64,000 bases of DNA from Robiginitalea aestuariiviva. Its GTDB lineage: Bacteria > Bacteroidota > Bacteroidia > Flavobacteriales > Flavobacteriaceae. Made by a program: the position numbers and the translations under genes. Shown here piece by piece: positions 24,697 to 32,598 of this stretch; positions within the stretch are counted from its first letter, which is position 1, and every line of letters begins with the position of its first letter. The stretch spans positions 984,240 to 1,048,239 of the forward strand of contig NZ_JARPUQ010000002.1 of the NCBI RefSeq assembly GCF_029537735.1. Reading direction: 5' to 3'. The notes beneath the pieces are model-generated. The model saw only the letters and a program-made list of their open reading frames with translations, was not told where the DNA came from and did no database searches.

Positions 24697-26688
24697 ATGT
24701 CCAAACCCCTTCTGGATTTCACGGAATACGACCTTTCAAAAGAGGAGATGCTTCTCTTATACCGGGGAATGCTCAAGCCCCGGTTAATCGAGGAAAAAAT
24801 GCTGATCCTGCTGCGGCAGGGTAAGATTTCCAAATGGTTCAGCGGGATAGGGCAGGAGGCTATTTCGGTAGGGGTTGCCCAGGCGCTGGACCCGGAGGCC
24901 TATATTTTACCCATGCACCGCAATCTGGGGGTTTTTACTACCCGCAATGTACCCTTGTACCGGTTGTTTGCCCAATGGCAGGGCAAGGCTGCCGGGTTTA
25001 CCCGCGGGCGGGACCGGAGTTTCCACTTTGGCACACAGGAACATCGCATTGTCGGGATGATTTCCCACCTTGGGCCCCAATTGGGGGTGGCAGACGGGAT
25101 TGCCCTGGCCGAGGCCCTGCAGGGTACGGGCCGGGTAACTGCAGTTTTTACAGGCGAGGGCGCCACCAGTGAAGGGGATTTTCACGAAGCCCTGAACCTG
25201 GCCTCCGTCTGGGATCTGCCGGTGCTTTTCTGCATCGAAAACAACGGCTATGGTCTTTCCACGCCCGTGTCCGAGCAATACCGTTGTGAACACCTCGCGG
25301 ACCGGGGTCCGGGTTACGGGATGGAATCGCATATTATTGAAGGCAACAATGTCCTGGAGGTTTATACCCGGGTGAAAGCCCTGGCAGAAGACGTAGCTCA
25401 AAATCCCAGGCCGGTGTTGCTGGAATTCAAAACCTTCCGGATGCGGGGGCACGAAGAAGCCAGCGGCACCAAGTACGTCCCCCAGGAACTCATGGACCAT
25501 TGGGCCCTGAGGGACCCCCTGGAAAACTACGCGGCCTACCTGCGAGGCGAAGGGGTGCTTACCGAGGTGTTGGAGGTGCGTTACAAAAAGGAAATTCAGG
25601 CCGAAATCCAGGAGGCCCTGGATGCTGCTTATGCCGAATCCCCTGTAGAATTCGAAGAAAGCATTGAATTAAATGATGTATTTCAAAAATTTGTATATCA
25701 AGAAATTAAACCCGCAAAAAACACTCAGGAAATCCGGCTGGTAGATGCGGTGTCCCAAGGGTTGAGGCAAGCCATGGAAAGGCATGACAACCTCGTAGTC
25801 ATGGGGCAGGATATCGCCGATTACGGTGGGGTATTCAAGGTTACCGAGGGCTTTGCCGAAGCCTTTGGAAAGGACCGGGTGCGCAATACCCCCATCTGTG
25901 AATCCGGAGTGGTATCGGCGGCCATGGGCTTGTCCATAAAAGGGATGAAGGCTGTGGTGGAAATGCAGTTTGCTGACTTTGTAAGTTCCGGGTTTAATCC
26001 CATTGTCAATTACCTGGCCAAGGTCCATTACCGCTGGGGGCAACCTGCGGATGTGGTGGTGCGCATGCCCTGCGGGGCAGGGGTTGGGGCGGGGCCCTTC
26101 CACTCCCAGACCAACGAGGCCTGGTTTACCAAGGTGCCGGGCCTGAAAGTGGCTTATCCAGCCTTTCCCTACGACGCCAAAGGATTGCTGGCAACCGCCG
26201 TGGAAGACCCCAACCCGGTGTTGTTTTTTGAACACAAGGCCCTCTATCGATCGGTTTATGGCCCGGTGCCCGAATCGTATTACAACCTGCCCTTTGGGAA
26301 GGCCAATGTGCTGCGTCAGGGGGAAGGGTTGTCTCTGATTACGTACGGGGCCGGTGTCCACTGGGCCCTGGAACTCCTGGACCAGCAAGGCCTGGAAGAT
26401 GTGGACCTCCTGGATTTGCGGACGCTTTGCCCCCTGGATTGGGACGCCGTCTTCGACTCGGTCAAAAAAACCGGCAAAGTGTTAATCCTACAGGAAGACA
26501 GCCTGTTTGGCGGAGTTGGCTCGGACCTGGCGGCGCGTATTGCGGACACCTGCTTTGAATACCTGGACGGGCCGGTTAAGGTGGTGGGCAGCCTGGAGAC
26601 CCCCATTCCCTTTGCCCGTAGCCTGGAAGCCGGATACCTGCCCAAGCAGCGGCTGCAAGAGGCCATGGAGGCCTTACGGGCCTATTAA
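24697..26688 (+). CDS. 2-oxoacid dehydrogenase E1 component, alpha and beta fused (branched-chain type)
   Basis: A 663-residue fusion of the two E1 subunits. The alpha part (1 to ~325) holds the thiamine diphosphate motif starting GEGATSEGDFHE at 153 and closing with ENN at 181-183, and MRGHEEASG. The beta part (~345-663) has VVMGQDIADYGGVFKVTEG, CESGVVSAAMGL, MPCGAGVGAGPFHSQ and the GSLETPIPFA end region typical of E1beta. The complex oxidatively decarboxylates branched-chain 2-oxoacids or pyruvate; E2 and E3 are not here. The junction between the two parts is coded by an AT-rich patch (25655-25725). Confidence 0.93.
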   Translation: MSKPLLDFTEYDLSKEEMLLLYRGMLKPRLIEEKMLILLRQGKISKWFSGIGQEAISVGVAQALDPEAYILPMHRNLGVFTTRNVPLYRLFAQWQGKAAGFTRGRDRSFHFGTQEHRIVGMISHLGPQLGVADGIALAEALQGTGRVTAVFTGEGATSEGDFHEALNLASVWDLPVLFCIENNGYGLSTPVSEQYRCEHLADRGPGYGMESHIIEGNNVLEVYTRVKALAEDVAQNPRPVLLEFKTFRMRGHEEASGTKYVPQELMDHWALRDPLENYAAYLRGEGVLTEVLEVRYKKEIQAEIQEALDAAYAESPVEFEESIELNDVFQKFVYQEIKPAKNTQEIRLVDAVSQGLRQAMERHDNLVVMGQDIADYGGVFKVTEGFAEAFGKDRVRNTPICESGVVSAAMGLSIKGMKAVVEMQFADFVSSGFNPIVNYLAKVHYRWGQPADVVVRMPCGAGVGAGPFHSQTNEAWFTKVPGLKVAYPAFPYDAKGLLATAVEDPNPVLFFEHKALYRSVYGPVPESYYNLPFGKANVLRQGEGLSLITYGAGVHWALELLDQQGLEDVDLLDLRTLCPLDWDAVFDSVKKTGKVLILQEDSLFGGVGSDLAARIADTCFEYLDGPVKVVGSLETPIPFARSLEAGYLPKQRLQEAMEALRAY

Positions 26689-26766
26689 AACCGGAAAATT
26701 CCTACCCCGCGCAAACCGAAACACCCTCCGGCCTCGTATATAGGGGCAGAACCAAAAACCGTAACT

Positions 26767-27249
26767 ATGAAACATGCCATTTACGGGTTCCTGATGCTGG
26801 CCCTGGTGCTGCAAGGCTGCTCCATCAGCAAGTCTGTACGCGCACAGCGCAACCTGATCAGCGGAACCTGGAACCTTACCGACGTCCGTTACCAAAACAA
26901 TACCGGGGCTTTTCAGGCCACCCTGTTCGATGACGCAGATGCCATCTGCTTCGAAGACAGCGAGTGGTTTTTCCGGGACAACAACTCTACCGGGCGTTAT
27001 ACCATCACCCAGGGCAGCCTCTGCCAGGGGGGCGACCGCTTCTTCCGTTGGTCGGTGATCGAGCGGCCGGAAAGCTACAAGCCCATCTTCCAGTTTAAGT
27101 TTATCGACGAAAACCGCAAAGATATTGGCGGGGGCACAGGGTATCGCCTCAATATTGAATCCCTTACGGCGGAAACCATGCAATTGAGTTCTAATGTGCA
27201 GGTAGACGGAGCCCCCATAACCATTGTATACACCTTCAACAAAAAATAA
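26767..27249 (+). CDS. Lipocalin-like lipoprotein
   Basis: A 160-residue lipoprotein with lipobox LQGC (Cys18) and a beta-rich body that starts with ISGTWNLTDVRYQ, the G-x-W motif of lipocalin-like families in Bacteroidota. One cysteine pair could form a disulfide (near 60 and 88). No ligand is predictable. It is 4 bp upstream of an OmpA-family gene on the same strand and probably co-transcribed. Confidence 0.8.
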   Translation: MKHAIYGFLMLALVLQGCSISKSVRAQRNLISGTWNLTDVRYQNNTGAFQATLFDDADAICFEDSEWFFRDNNSTGRYTITQGSLCQGGDRFFRWSVIERPESYKPIFQFKFIDENRKDIGGGTGYRLNIESLTAETMQLSSNVQVDGAPITIVYTFNKK

Positions 27250-27253
27250 AGGC

Positions 27254-27940
27254 ATGAAAGGATTAAAGATTTTGAGCATGGGCCTGGCGCTGGTATTGAT
27301 GCTGGGCTGTAATGCGATTAAAAATGCAAACAACAAACAGAAAGGCGCTGTAATCGGGGCCTCAGGCGGGGCCGTGGTAGGCGGCGTCATCGGGAATAAT
27401 GTCGGCAAGGGCAATACCGTGCTGGGCGCCATTATCGGTGGTGTGGTTGGCGGCGTGGCCGGCGGTTATATCGGTGACCGCATGGACCGGCAGGCCGAGC
27501 GGATCGAAGAAGAAGTTCCCGGGGCCGAAGTTACCCGTGTAGGGGAGGGGATTAACGTGACCTTCACTGAAGAAGCCGGGGTGTATTTCGACACCAATAA
27601 GGATGAAGTGAAAGGCACCTCAGGGGAAACCCTGCAACGCCTGGCCGGTATTTTCCAGGAATACCCCAAGACCATTATCCTGATCGAGGGCCATACCGAC
27701 AGTGCCGGCCCGGAGGAATACAATATGGATCTGAGCCGCCGCAGGGCGCAATCTGTGGCCAACTACCTGATTGGGCAGGGTGTGGACGCCAGCCGTTTTA
27801 CGGTGAAATGGTACGGGGAAACTCAGCCCAGGGCAGATAACAGTACCCCGGAAGGCAAAGCCAAGAACCGCAGGGTGGAACTCGGGATCATCGCCAGCGA
27901 GGCGTTGAAAGAGGAAGCCCGGCAGGAAACGGGCAATTGA
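27254..27940 (+). CDS. OmpA-family peptidoglycan-binding lipoprotein with glycine-zipper segment
   Basis: A 228-residue lipoprotein (lipobox LMLGC). Residues ~30-75 form a glycine-zipper (GAVIGASGGAVVGGVIGNN, then GAIIGGVVGGVAGGYIGD), and ~100-215 an OmpA domain: YFDTNKDEVKG, IEGHTDSAGPEEYN with its Asp, LSRRRAQSVANYL and KNRRVEL with the Arg that binds diaminopimelate. It tethers the outer membrane to the cell wall. The ATG at 27254 gives the signal peptide; a more upstream start would overlap the lipocalin gene. A strong terminator follows. Confidence 0.92.
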   Translation: MKGLKILSMGLALVLMLGCNAIKNANNKQKGAVIGASGGAVVGGVIGNNVGKGNTVLGAIIGGVVGGVAGGYIGDRMDRQAERIEEEVPGAEVTRVGEGINVTFTEEAGVYFDTNKDEVKGTSGETLQRLAGIFQEYPKTIILIEGHTDSAGPEEYNMDLSRRRAQSVANYLIGQGVDASRFTVKWYGETQPRADNSTPEGKAKNRRVELGIIASEALKEEARQETGN

Positions 27941-27946
27941 TGATAT

Positions 27947-27972
27947 ATCCCGGCTTCGGCCGGGATTTTTTT
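27947..27972 (+). terminator. Intrinsic terminator with UUCG loop
   Basis: ATCCCGGC, loop TTCG, GCCGGGAT, then a run of seven T: a classical terminator 6 nt after the OmpA-family gene. Confidence 0.9.
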
Positions 27973-28068
27973 GCCCCGGTGCATTTTATCGGATAAATAT
28001 CCTGCACACCGGCAAAATAGGACCTTTAGTCGAAAACGGCTGTACTTTACCAGGTACACTATACGACA

Positions 28069-28416
28069 ATGAAAAGGTTCCTTCTCATGGGAATGCCGTT
28101 ACTCGGATGTTTCCTGTTGGGGGTTAACGGTGTTCTCGCACAGTCAGGGAGCACCCCGCCTCAGCCCCCCAAAGTAAAAACCCATACGGTGCTGGCGCAA
28201 TACGCACCGGACCTGGTGGTTCCGGCCACTGAGCGCAGCGAAATGAAGCAGGATCGCCTGGCCCTTATCCGGGAGCGACGGGCCATGCTGGACACCCTGC
28301 AATTGTCTCGCAAAAAGAAATTGCGCCTCTTGCGGGAGCTATATCTGAAACCTTCAGGAGCGCACTGGGATCACTTGTATGCAGATCTCACCATGGAGAG
28401 CGAACCCCCTGAATAA
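28069..28416 (+). CDS. Small exported protein of unknown function
   Basis: A 115-residue protein with a signal peptide ending GVLAQ, a proline-rich spacer (TPPQPPK) and a basic helical C-terminal half (RLALIRERRAMLDTLQLSRK) ending in acidic residues. I do not recognise a family. The helix could interact with nucleic acid or membrane or form a coiled coil. It stands alone between the OmpA gene terminator and the convergent hibernation factor gene. Confidence 0.65.
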   Translation: MKRFLLMGMPLLGCFLLGVNGVLAQSGSTPPQPPKVKTHTVLAQYAPDLVVPATERSEMKQDRLALIRERRAMLDTLQLSRKKKLRLLRELYLKPSGAHWDHLYADLTMESEPPE

Positions 28417-28427
28417 TAAGCTATAAC

Positions 28428-28730
28428 TTAATGTGATTTCAAGCGTTCTTTACGCTTACGGAGCTGCCGTTCCAAATCGTCACTGGCTTCTGCAATGGAG
28501 GCTTCAAAATTGCCGTTGGAAGCTTCGGCAAACAGGCGCGGCCCGGGAAGGCTCAGGCGGATGTTGCATATCATTCCGGTGTCCGGGTCCGAGGTATTTT
28601 CCTTTTTGAAGAACACGTCTGCCCGAACAATGAAGTCGTATTTCTGGGCGAGTTTCTCCAAACGCTGCCCGGCCATGATCTCGAGGCGGGCACTGGCTTT
28701 TACCTGGTTGTATTCGAAGTTGATGTCCAT
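28428..28730 (-). CDS. Ribosome hibernation promoting factor (HPF/YfiA family, short form)
   Basis: A 100-residue protein of short HPF length. Strand 1 (MDINFEYNQVKASARLEIMA), AQKYDFIVRADVFFKKEN and the C-terminal helix ASIAEASDDLERQLRKRKER match the beta-alpha-beta-beta-beta-alpha fold. It binds 30S subunits in the decoding region and stops translation in starved cells. The gene stands alone, convergent with a small exported protein gene 11 bp away. Confidence 0.92.
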   Translation of the reverse strand: MDINFEYNQVKASARLEIMAGQRLEKLAQKYDFIVRADVFFKKENTSDPDTGMICNIRLSLPGPRLFAEASNGNFEASIAEASDDLERQLRKRKERLKSH

Positions 28731-28805
28731 ATGCTACTATTTACTCCCTAAATATAGGGCAAAGGTTTTGGGTATGGGTATGATAATCCTCATTGTACCG
28801 GTTTC

Positions 28806-29756
28806 TCATGAGGTTGGTCCTGATTTTTTAGGCAGGTACACGGAAAAAAGGATACCTGCGGCCAGGGATACGGTAATTACGGAAAGGGAAATCCATTCCG
28901 GCAGGACCACCTGGTGGGAGAAGATCATCTTCAGGCCCACAAAAGCCAGGATCACCACCAGGCTGTAATTGATATATCGGAATTTCTGCAACATCCTGGA
29001 AATCAGGAAATACATGGAGCGCAGCCCAAGGATGGCCAGGATGTTGGAGGAAAATACAATAAACGGGTCTGCCGTGATGGCCAGGATGGCCGGGATACTG
29101 TCCAGGGCAAAGAGGATGTCCGTGAGCTCAATGATCACCAGGGCCACAAACAGGGGGGTGGCCGCATAAAGCCCCATCCGGCGCACAAAGAAATCGTGAC
29201 CGTTCAGGGTGGTAGTGATTGGGAAAATGCGCTTCAGTTGCCGGAAAACCCAGGATTTTTGGGGATTGAACTGGTGGTTTTCCGAATGCAGCATCCGGTA
29301 TGCCGTATAGAGCAGGAAGGCCCCGAAAACATAAATGATCCAGTCAAAACGGTTGATTAGTGCCACCCCGAAGAGGATCATCAACCCGCGGAAGACAATG
29401 GCACCCAGGATGCCCCAGAACAGCACCCGGTGCTGGAATTTGGGCGGGATGGCAAAGGCCTTGAAGATTACGGCAATCACAAAGACATTGTCGATGCTCA
29501 GGGAGAGTTCAATCAGATAGCCCGTAATATATTTCAGGGTGGCATCACCCGGGGTAAGCCCGGTTGGGTTTTCCACATAGCCTCCCTGGAATAAGCCGTA
29601 AATGGCGGCGCTGAAACCGAGGGCAATGCTTACCCAAACCGCAGTCCAACCGGCGGCTTCCTTAGAGCGGATTTCGTGGTCGTGTTTGTGGAAAACGCCC
29701 AGGTCCAGGGCCAGGAATACCGTGATAATGGCAATAAAGCCAATCCAGATCCACAT
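28806..29756 (-). CDS. TerC/Alx family integral membrane protein
   Basis: A 316-residue membrane protein with about nine helices. Typical features: a start with WIGFIAIITVFLALDLGVFH, the acidic intramembrane helix ELSLSIDNVFVIAVIF, and the paired motif ELTDILFALDSIPAI with Asp residues thought to bind metal. Members relate to tellurite resistance or manganese export and alkaline response; which applies here is unknown. An exact TAnnTTTG box (29776-29783, minus) lies just upstream. Confidence 0.93.
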   Translation of the reverse strand: MWIWIGFIAIITVFLALDLGVFHKHDHEIRSKEAAGWTAVWVSIALGFSAAIYGLFQGGYVENPTGLTPGDATLKYITGYLIELSLSIDNVFVIAVIFKAFAIPPKFQHRVLFWGILGAIVFRGLMILFGVALINRFDWIIYVFGAFLLYTAYRMLHSENHQFNPQKSWVFRQLKRIFPITTTLNGHDFFVRRMGLYAATPLFVALVIIELTDILFALDSIPAILAITADPFIVFSSNILAILGLRSMYFLISRMLQKFRYINYSLVVILAFVGLKMIFSHQVVLPEWISLSVITVSLAAGILFSVYLPKKSGPTS

Positions 29757-29775
29757 GGGGAATTTTGCTTTTCTA

Positions 29776-29783
29776 CAAAGATA
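29776..29783 (-). promoter_or_regulatory. -7 promoter box of the TerC-family gene
   Basis: TATCTTTG on the minus strand, exact TAnnTTTG match, 19 nt upstream of the ATG at 29756. Confidence 0.4.
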
Positions 29784-29806
29784 AGGAACCTGGGGGTTGT
29801 AACCGC

Positions 29807-31009
29807 TTATCGTGCCGCACGAAGGCGATAATTGCTATAGCCCAGCAGGAGCAGGGCGGTGGCCCCGCAGGCCAGGAACCCCAGGAACAGCGGCAGGACG
29901 GAGCCCTCCACAAAGCGCCCGATCCAGGTGCTGATCACCACGGACATGATGGTTGCGATAAAACCGGTAACTGCAGCCCCGATCCCGGCAATATGCCCCA
30001 GCGGCTCCATCGCCATGGAACGGAGGTTCCCGAACAGGAACCCTACCGCAAAGAATTGCAGGGCCAGAAAGACCATCAGGATCCACACCTGGGGGTTGTC
30101 ACCTCCGGGAAACAGCAGCCAGTAGGCCAGGGGGATTAGCGTATAAACGACCAGGGAAACCGTAATGAGCCTGCGCATTCCGAACCGGAGTACCAGGGTG
30201 CCATTCAGGAAGGTAGCCGAACCGATGGTGATGGCCAGGCCTGCAAACAGGTAGGGAAACAAATCCGGGACTCCATACTGGGTTTCGAAGATTTGCTGGG
30301 AGGTACTCAGGTAAACCAGGAAAGACCCGGTGACCAACCCCCAGATATAGGTAAAGATCATGGTCCTTCGGTATCCCAGTACCTCCCGGAAGCCCTTCAG
30401 AATCATTACGGCCTTAAACCCGGTGCGGTTGCGCTGGGGCAGGGTTTCGGGCTGCCGTTTCCAGAACCAAAGGGCGACCAGCACGCTAAAGCCTACCTGC
30501 ACATAGAAGATGGCCTCCCAGCCCAGGTAATCCAGAACCAGTTTGCCAAAGGCCGGGGCCACGATAGGGACCAGGATAAATACCACGGTCACAAAAGACA
30601 TGATGCGAGCCATATAGTCCCCGCTGAACCGATCCCGTATCATCGCAATGCTGATGGTCCGCGGGGCCGAAAGGGACATGCCCTGCAGGATCCGGCCTAC
30701 GATCATCCATTCCAGGCTGCGCGCCGCCACGCATATGGCGCTTGCCCCAACGAATAAGGCAAACCCGATATAGACAATTGGTTTGCGACCCACGCTGTCG
30801 GATACCGGGCCGAACAGCAGGGGCCCCGTGCCCATACCCAGGAAAAACAAAGTGATCAGCAACTGATTGTTTGCCGGGTCCTGGTTGCCAATGGCCACCC
30901 CAATGATATCCAGGGCAGGGAGCAGCGCATCCAGTGCCAGGGCTACAATGGACATCAAGGCTGCCATCAGGGCAATGAATTCAGTGTGGTTGCGGCGGGT
31001 TGTTTCCAT
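29807..31009 (-). CDS. Multidrug efflux MFS transporter (Bcr/CflA family)
   Basis: A 400-residue 12-helix transporter. The loop 2-3 motif GPVSDSVGRKPIVYIG and the motif C-like region of helix 5 (VPIVAPAFG) are those of drug:H+ antiporters of the Bcr/CflA type, with ALDALLPALDIIG in helix 1. It exports drugs or small sulfur compounds across the inner membrane. ATG 31009 is used; the longer frame to 31078 adds a proline-rich, unlikely leader and would include the TAnnTTTG box at 31042-31049. Confidence 0.9.
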   Translation of the reverse strand: METTRRNHTEFIALMAALMSIVALALDALLPALDIIGVAIGNQDPANNQLLITLFFLGMGTGPLLFGPVSDSVGRKPIVYIGFALFVGASAICVAARSLEWMIVGRILQGMSLSAPRTISIAMIRDRFSGDYMARIMSFVTVVFILVPIVAPAFGKLVLDYLGWEAIFYVQVGFSVLVALWFWKRQPETLPQRNRTGFKAVMILKGFREVLGYRRTMIFTYIWGLVTGSFLVYLSTSQQIFETQYGVPDLFPYLFAGLAITIGSATFLNGTLVLRFGMRRLITVSLVVYTLIPLAYWLLFPGGDNPQVWILMVFLALQFFAVGFLFGNLRSMAMEPLGHIAGIGAAVTGFIATIMSVVISTWIGRFVEGSVLPLFLGFLACGATALLLLGYSNYRLRAAR

Positions 31010-31041
31010 ACAGGGGATCGGGCTTGATGGCCGGGGAGGGG

Positions 31042-31049
31042 CAAAGATA
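31042..31049 (-). promoter_or_regulatory. -7 promoter box of the MFS gene
   Basis: TATCTTTG on the minus strand, exact TAnnTTTG match, 32 nt before the ATG at 31009; it argues against the longer N-terminus. Confidence 0.35.
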
Positions 31050-31119
31050 GGGCAAATCCCCGGGGTAGGCGCCTGCATTCGACGCCCGGAAATCGTATCT
31101 TTAGGAAAAAGGAAGGGAT

Positions 31120-31491
31120 ATGAAAATTCGGATGGAAGGAAATAGCGTCAGGCTACGGCTCAGGCGCTCTGAGGTAGAGGAGTTGGCGCAGGGCAAGGCA
31201 GTTCGGGGAACCGTGGCCTTTCCGGAGGGCTTATGGCAATACGCCCTGGAACCGGCTGCGGGTGCTTCACGTCTGGGGGCACGTCTGACAAAGCTGGGGA
31301 TCACGGTAACCTTGCCGGAAGACTGGGCCCTGGCCTGGGCGGATTCGCCCCAGGTTGGGTTCGAACATAATCTGGTACTGGAAACAGGGGGTCCATTGTA
31401 TTTGCTTATCGAAAAAGATTTCGTCTGCCTGGACCGGGATCCTTCCGGGCAGCAGGATCAGTTTCCCAACCCTAAAGCGGGAAACTTCTAA
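31120..31491 (+). CDS. DUF7009-like small protein
   Basis: A 123-residue soluble protein beginning MKIRMEGNSVRLRLRRSEVE, a start I associate with the DUF7009 family of Bacteroidota; the family function is unknown. The rest is beta-rich with a conserved-looking end region YLLIEKDFVCLD. It stands alone between divergent and convergent neighbours. Confidence 0.75.
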   Translation: MKIRMEGNSVRLRLRRSEVEELAQGKAVRGTVAFPEGLWQYALEPAAGASRLGARLTKLGITVTLPEDWALAWADSPQVGFEHNLVLETGGPLYLLIEKDFVCLDRDPSGQQDQFPNPKAGNF

Positions 31492-31551
31492 GCTATACAT
31501 TCGTGTATGAGGAACCGGCGGGAGAAATGTCCAGGCCAGTGTGGGGCCGGG

Positions 31552-32451
31552 TTACTCCGAAGTGGGGAGATGAAACCGGTAGGTAAGCCTGAATTGAAAA
31601 AGCAGGCCGGAGCGAACGGACTGGTTTAGGCTGCTGCGCGGGTCGTCGAAAAAAATATTGGCGATGGAGATTTTAACCGTGTCCTCGGCACCGTAAACCC
31701 GATAGGATCGGGCAATACTGTAGCCGGCCTTAAACCCGATCAAAAGGGAGGGGGAGAAGTGGTGCTGCAGGTACAGGCTCAGGTCGTTGGAGATGCGTTG
31801 CACATAAGCCGGCCCGAATTCCGGGGTTTCAATGGGAAAGGAGCTTCCTAAAGCGTCAAAGGAGGTGCCGGCACGCCAGCGCTCGCTCAGGCGGACGTTA
31901 AAATCCCCCCGGGAAGGAAACAGGAGTCGTACTTCCCAGGCGTCCTGCGGATGGTGCAAATAGTAGGTTAGCAGGGGAACCCACATCACCCCGTACTCTT
32001 CCGTGTTCAAATAAAATCCGAAACCCAGGGTCTGGCGGTCTCCGCGTTTGCGCTCCAGTAACTGCAGGGTGCCCCACTGCCATTGGGCCCGTCCGTTATC
32101 GAATGCCGAAGCCAGGCGGGGTAGCAGCATGTGGGTAGATGTCCACCCATTGCGGTGTGTGAGGTTCAGCCCAAGATACAGGGCTGCCGAATACAACTTG
32201 AGTTCAGGGCTGCCCGGGTCGGGCTGCAGCCGGTTATAAGCCCCTGTGCTGCCAGTGAGCAGGGTAGTGCGACCCCCTAAGGGGATCGGGAGAAGCAAAT
32301 CGTAATCCGCAAAGGTGATCCCGGTCTGCAGGTTGTCGTCTTCAAAAGCGGTTTCCGGGGAATAGCCATATCCAATTTTCAGCAGGTCCACATAGGATTG
32401 GCCCGAAAGCCATAAAGGCAGCAGCAGCAACAAAAAGGGCAGTGGCTTCAT
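31552..32451 (-). CDS. DUF6268-like outer-membrane beta-barrel protein
   Basis: A 299-residue exported protein; signal peptide ends LWLSGQ. The body alternates amphipathic strands and turns (GYGYSPETAFEDDN, LGFGFYLNTEEYGVMWVPLL) and ends with FRLTYRFHL, a barrel-type terminus. It has the style of DUF6268 proteins. Function unknown. ATG 32451 gives the signal peptide; the longer frame adds 15 residues with no purpose. Confidence 0.75.
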   Translation of the reverse strand: MKPLPFLLLLLPLWLSGQSYVDLLKIGYGYSPETAFEDDNLQTGITFADYDLLLPIPLGGRTTLLTGSTGAYNRLQPDPGSPELKLYSAALYLGLNLTHRNGWTSTHMLLPRLASAFDNGRAQWQWGTLQLLERKRGDRQTLGFGFYLNTEEYGVMWVPLLTYYLHHPQDAWEVRLLFPSRGDFNVRLSERWRAGTSFDALGSSFPIETPEFGPAYVQRISNDLSLYLQHHFSPSLLIGFKAGYSIARSYRVYGAEDTVKISIANIFFDDPRSSLNQSVRSGLLFQFRLTYRFHLPTSE

Positions 32452-32598
32452 GAGCGCATTTCTGGAGCGAAGATACTTCAAATTTGGAGTGCCCACATCG
32501 AGAAATGAGGCCCGCCCCCGCGATAAAAACCCCTTTTAAGTGTAACGAACCCCCGAAAATCCGATCTAATAGGGCACATCCATCAAAAAACGCAAGAA

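Noticed and set aside
25669-26388. Antisense frame opposite the E1 gene
   Set aside because: Shadow frame with no recognisable domain.
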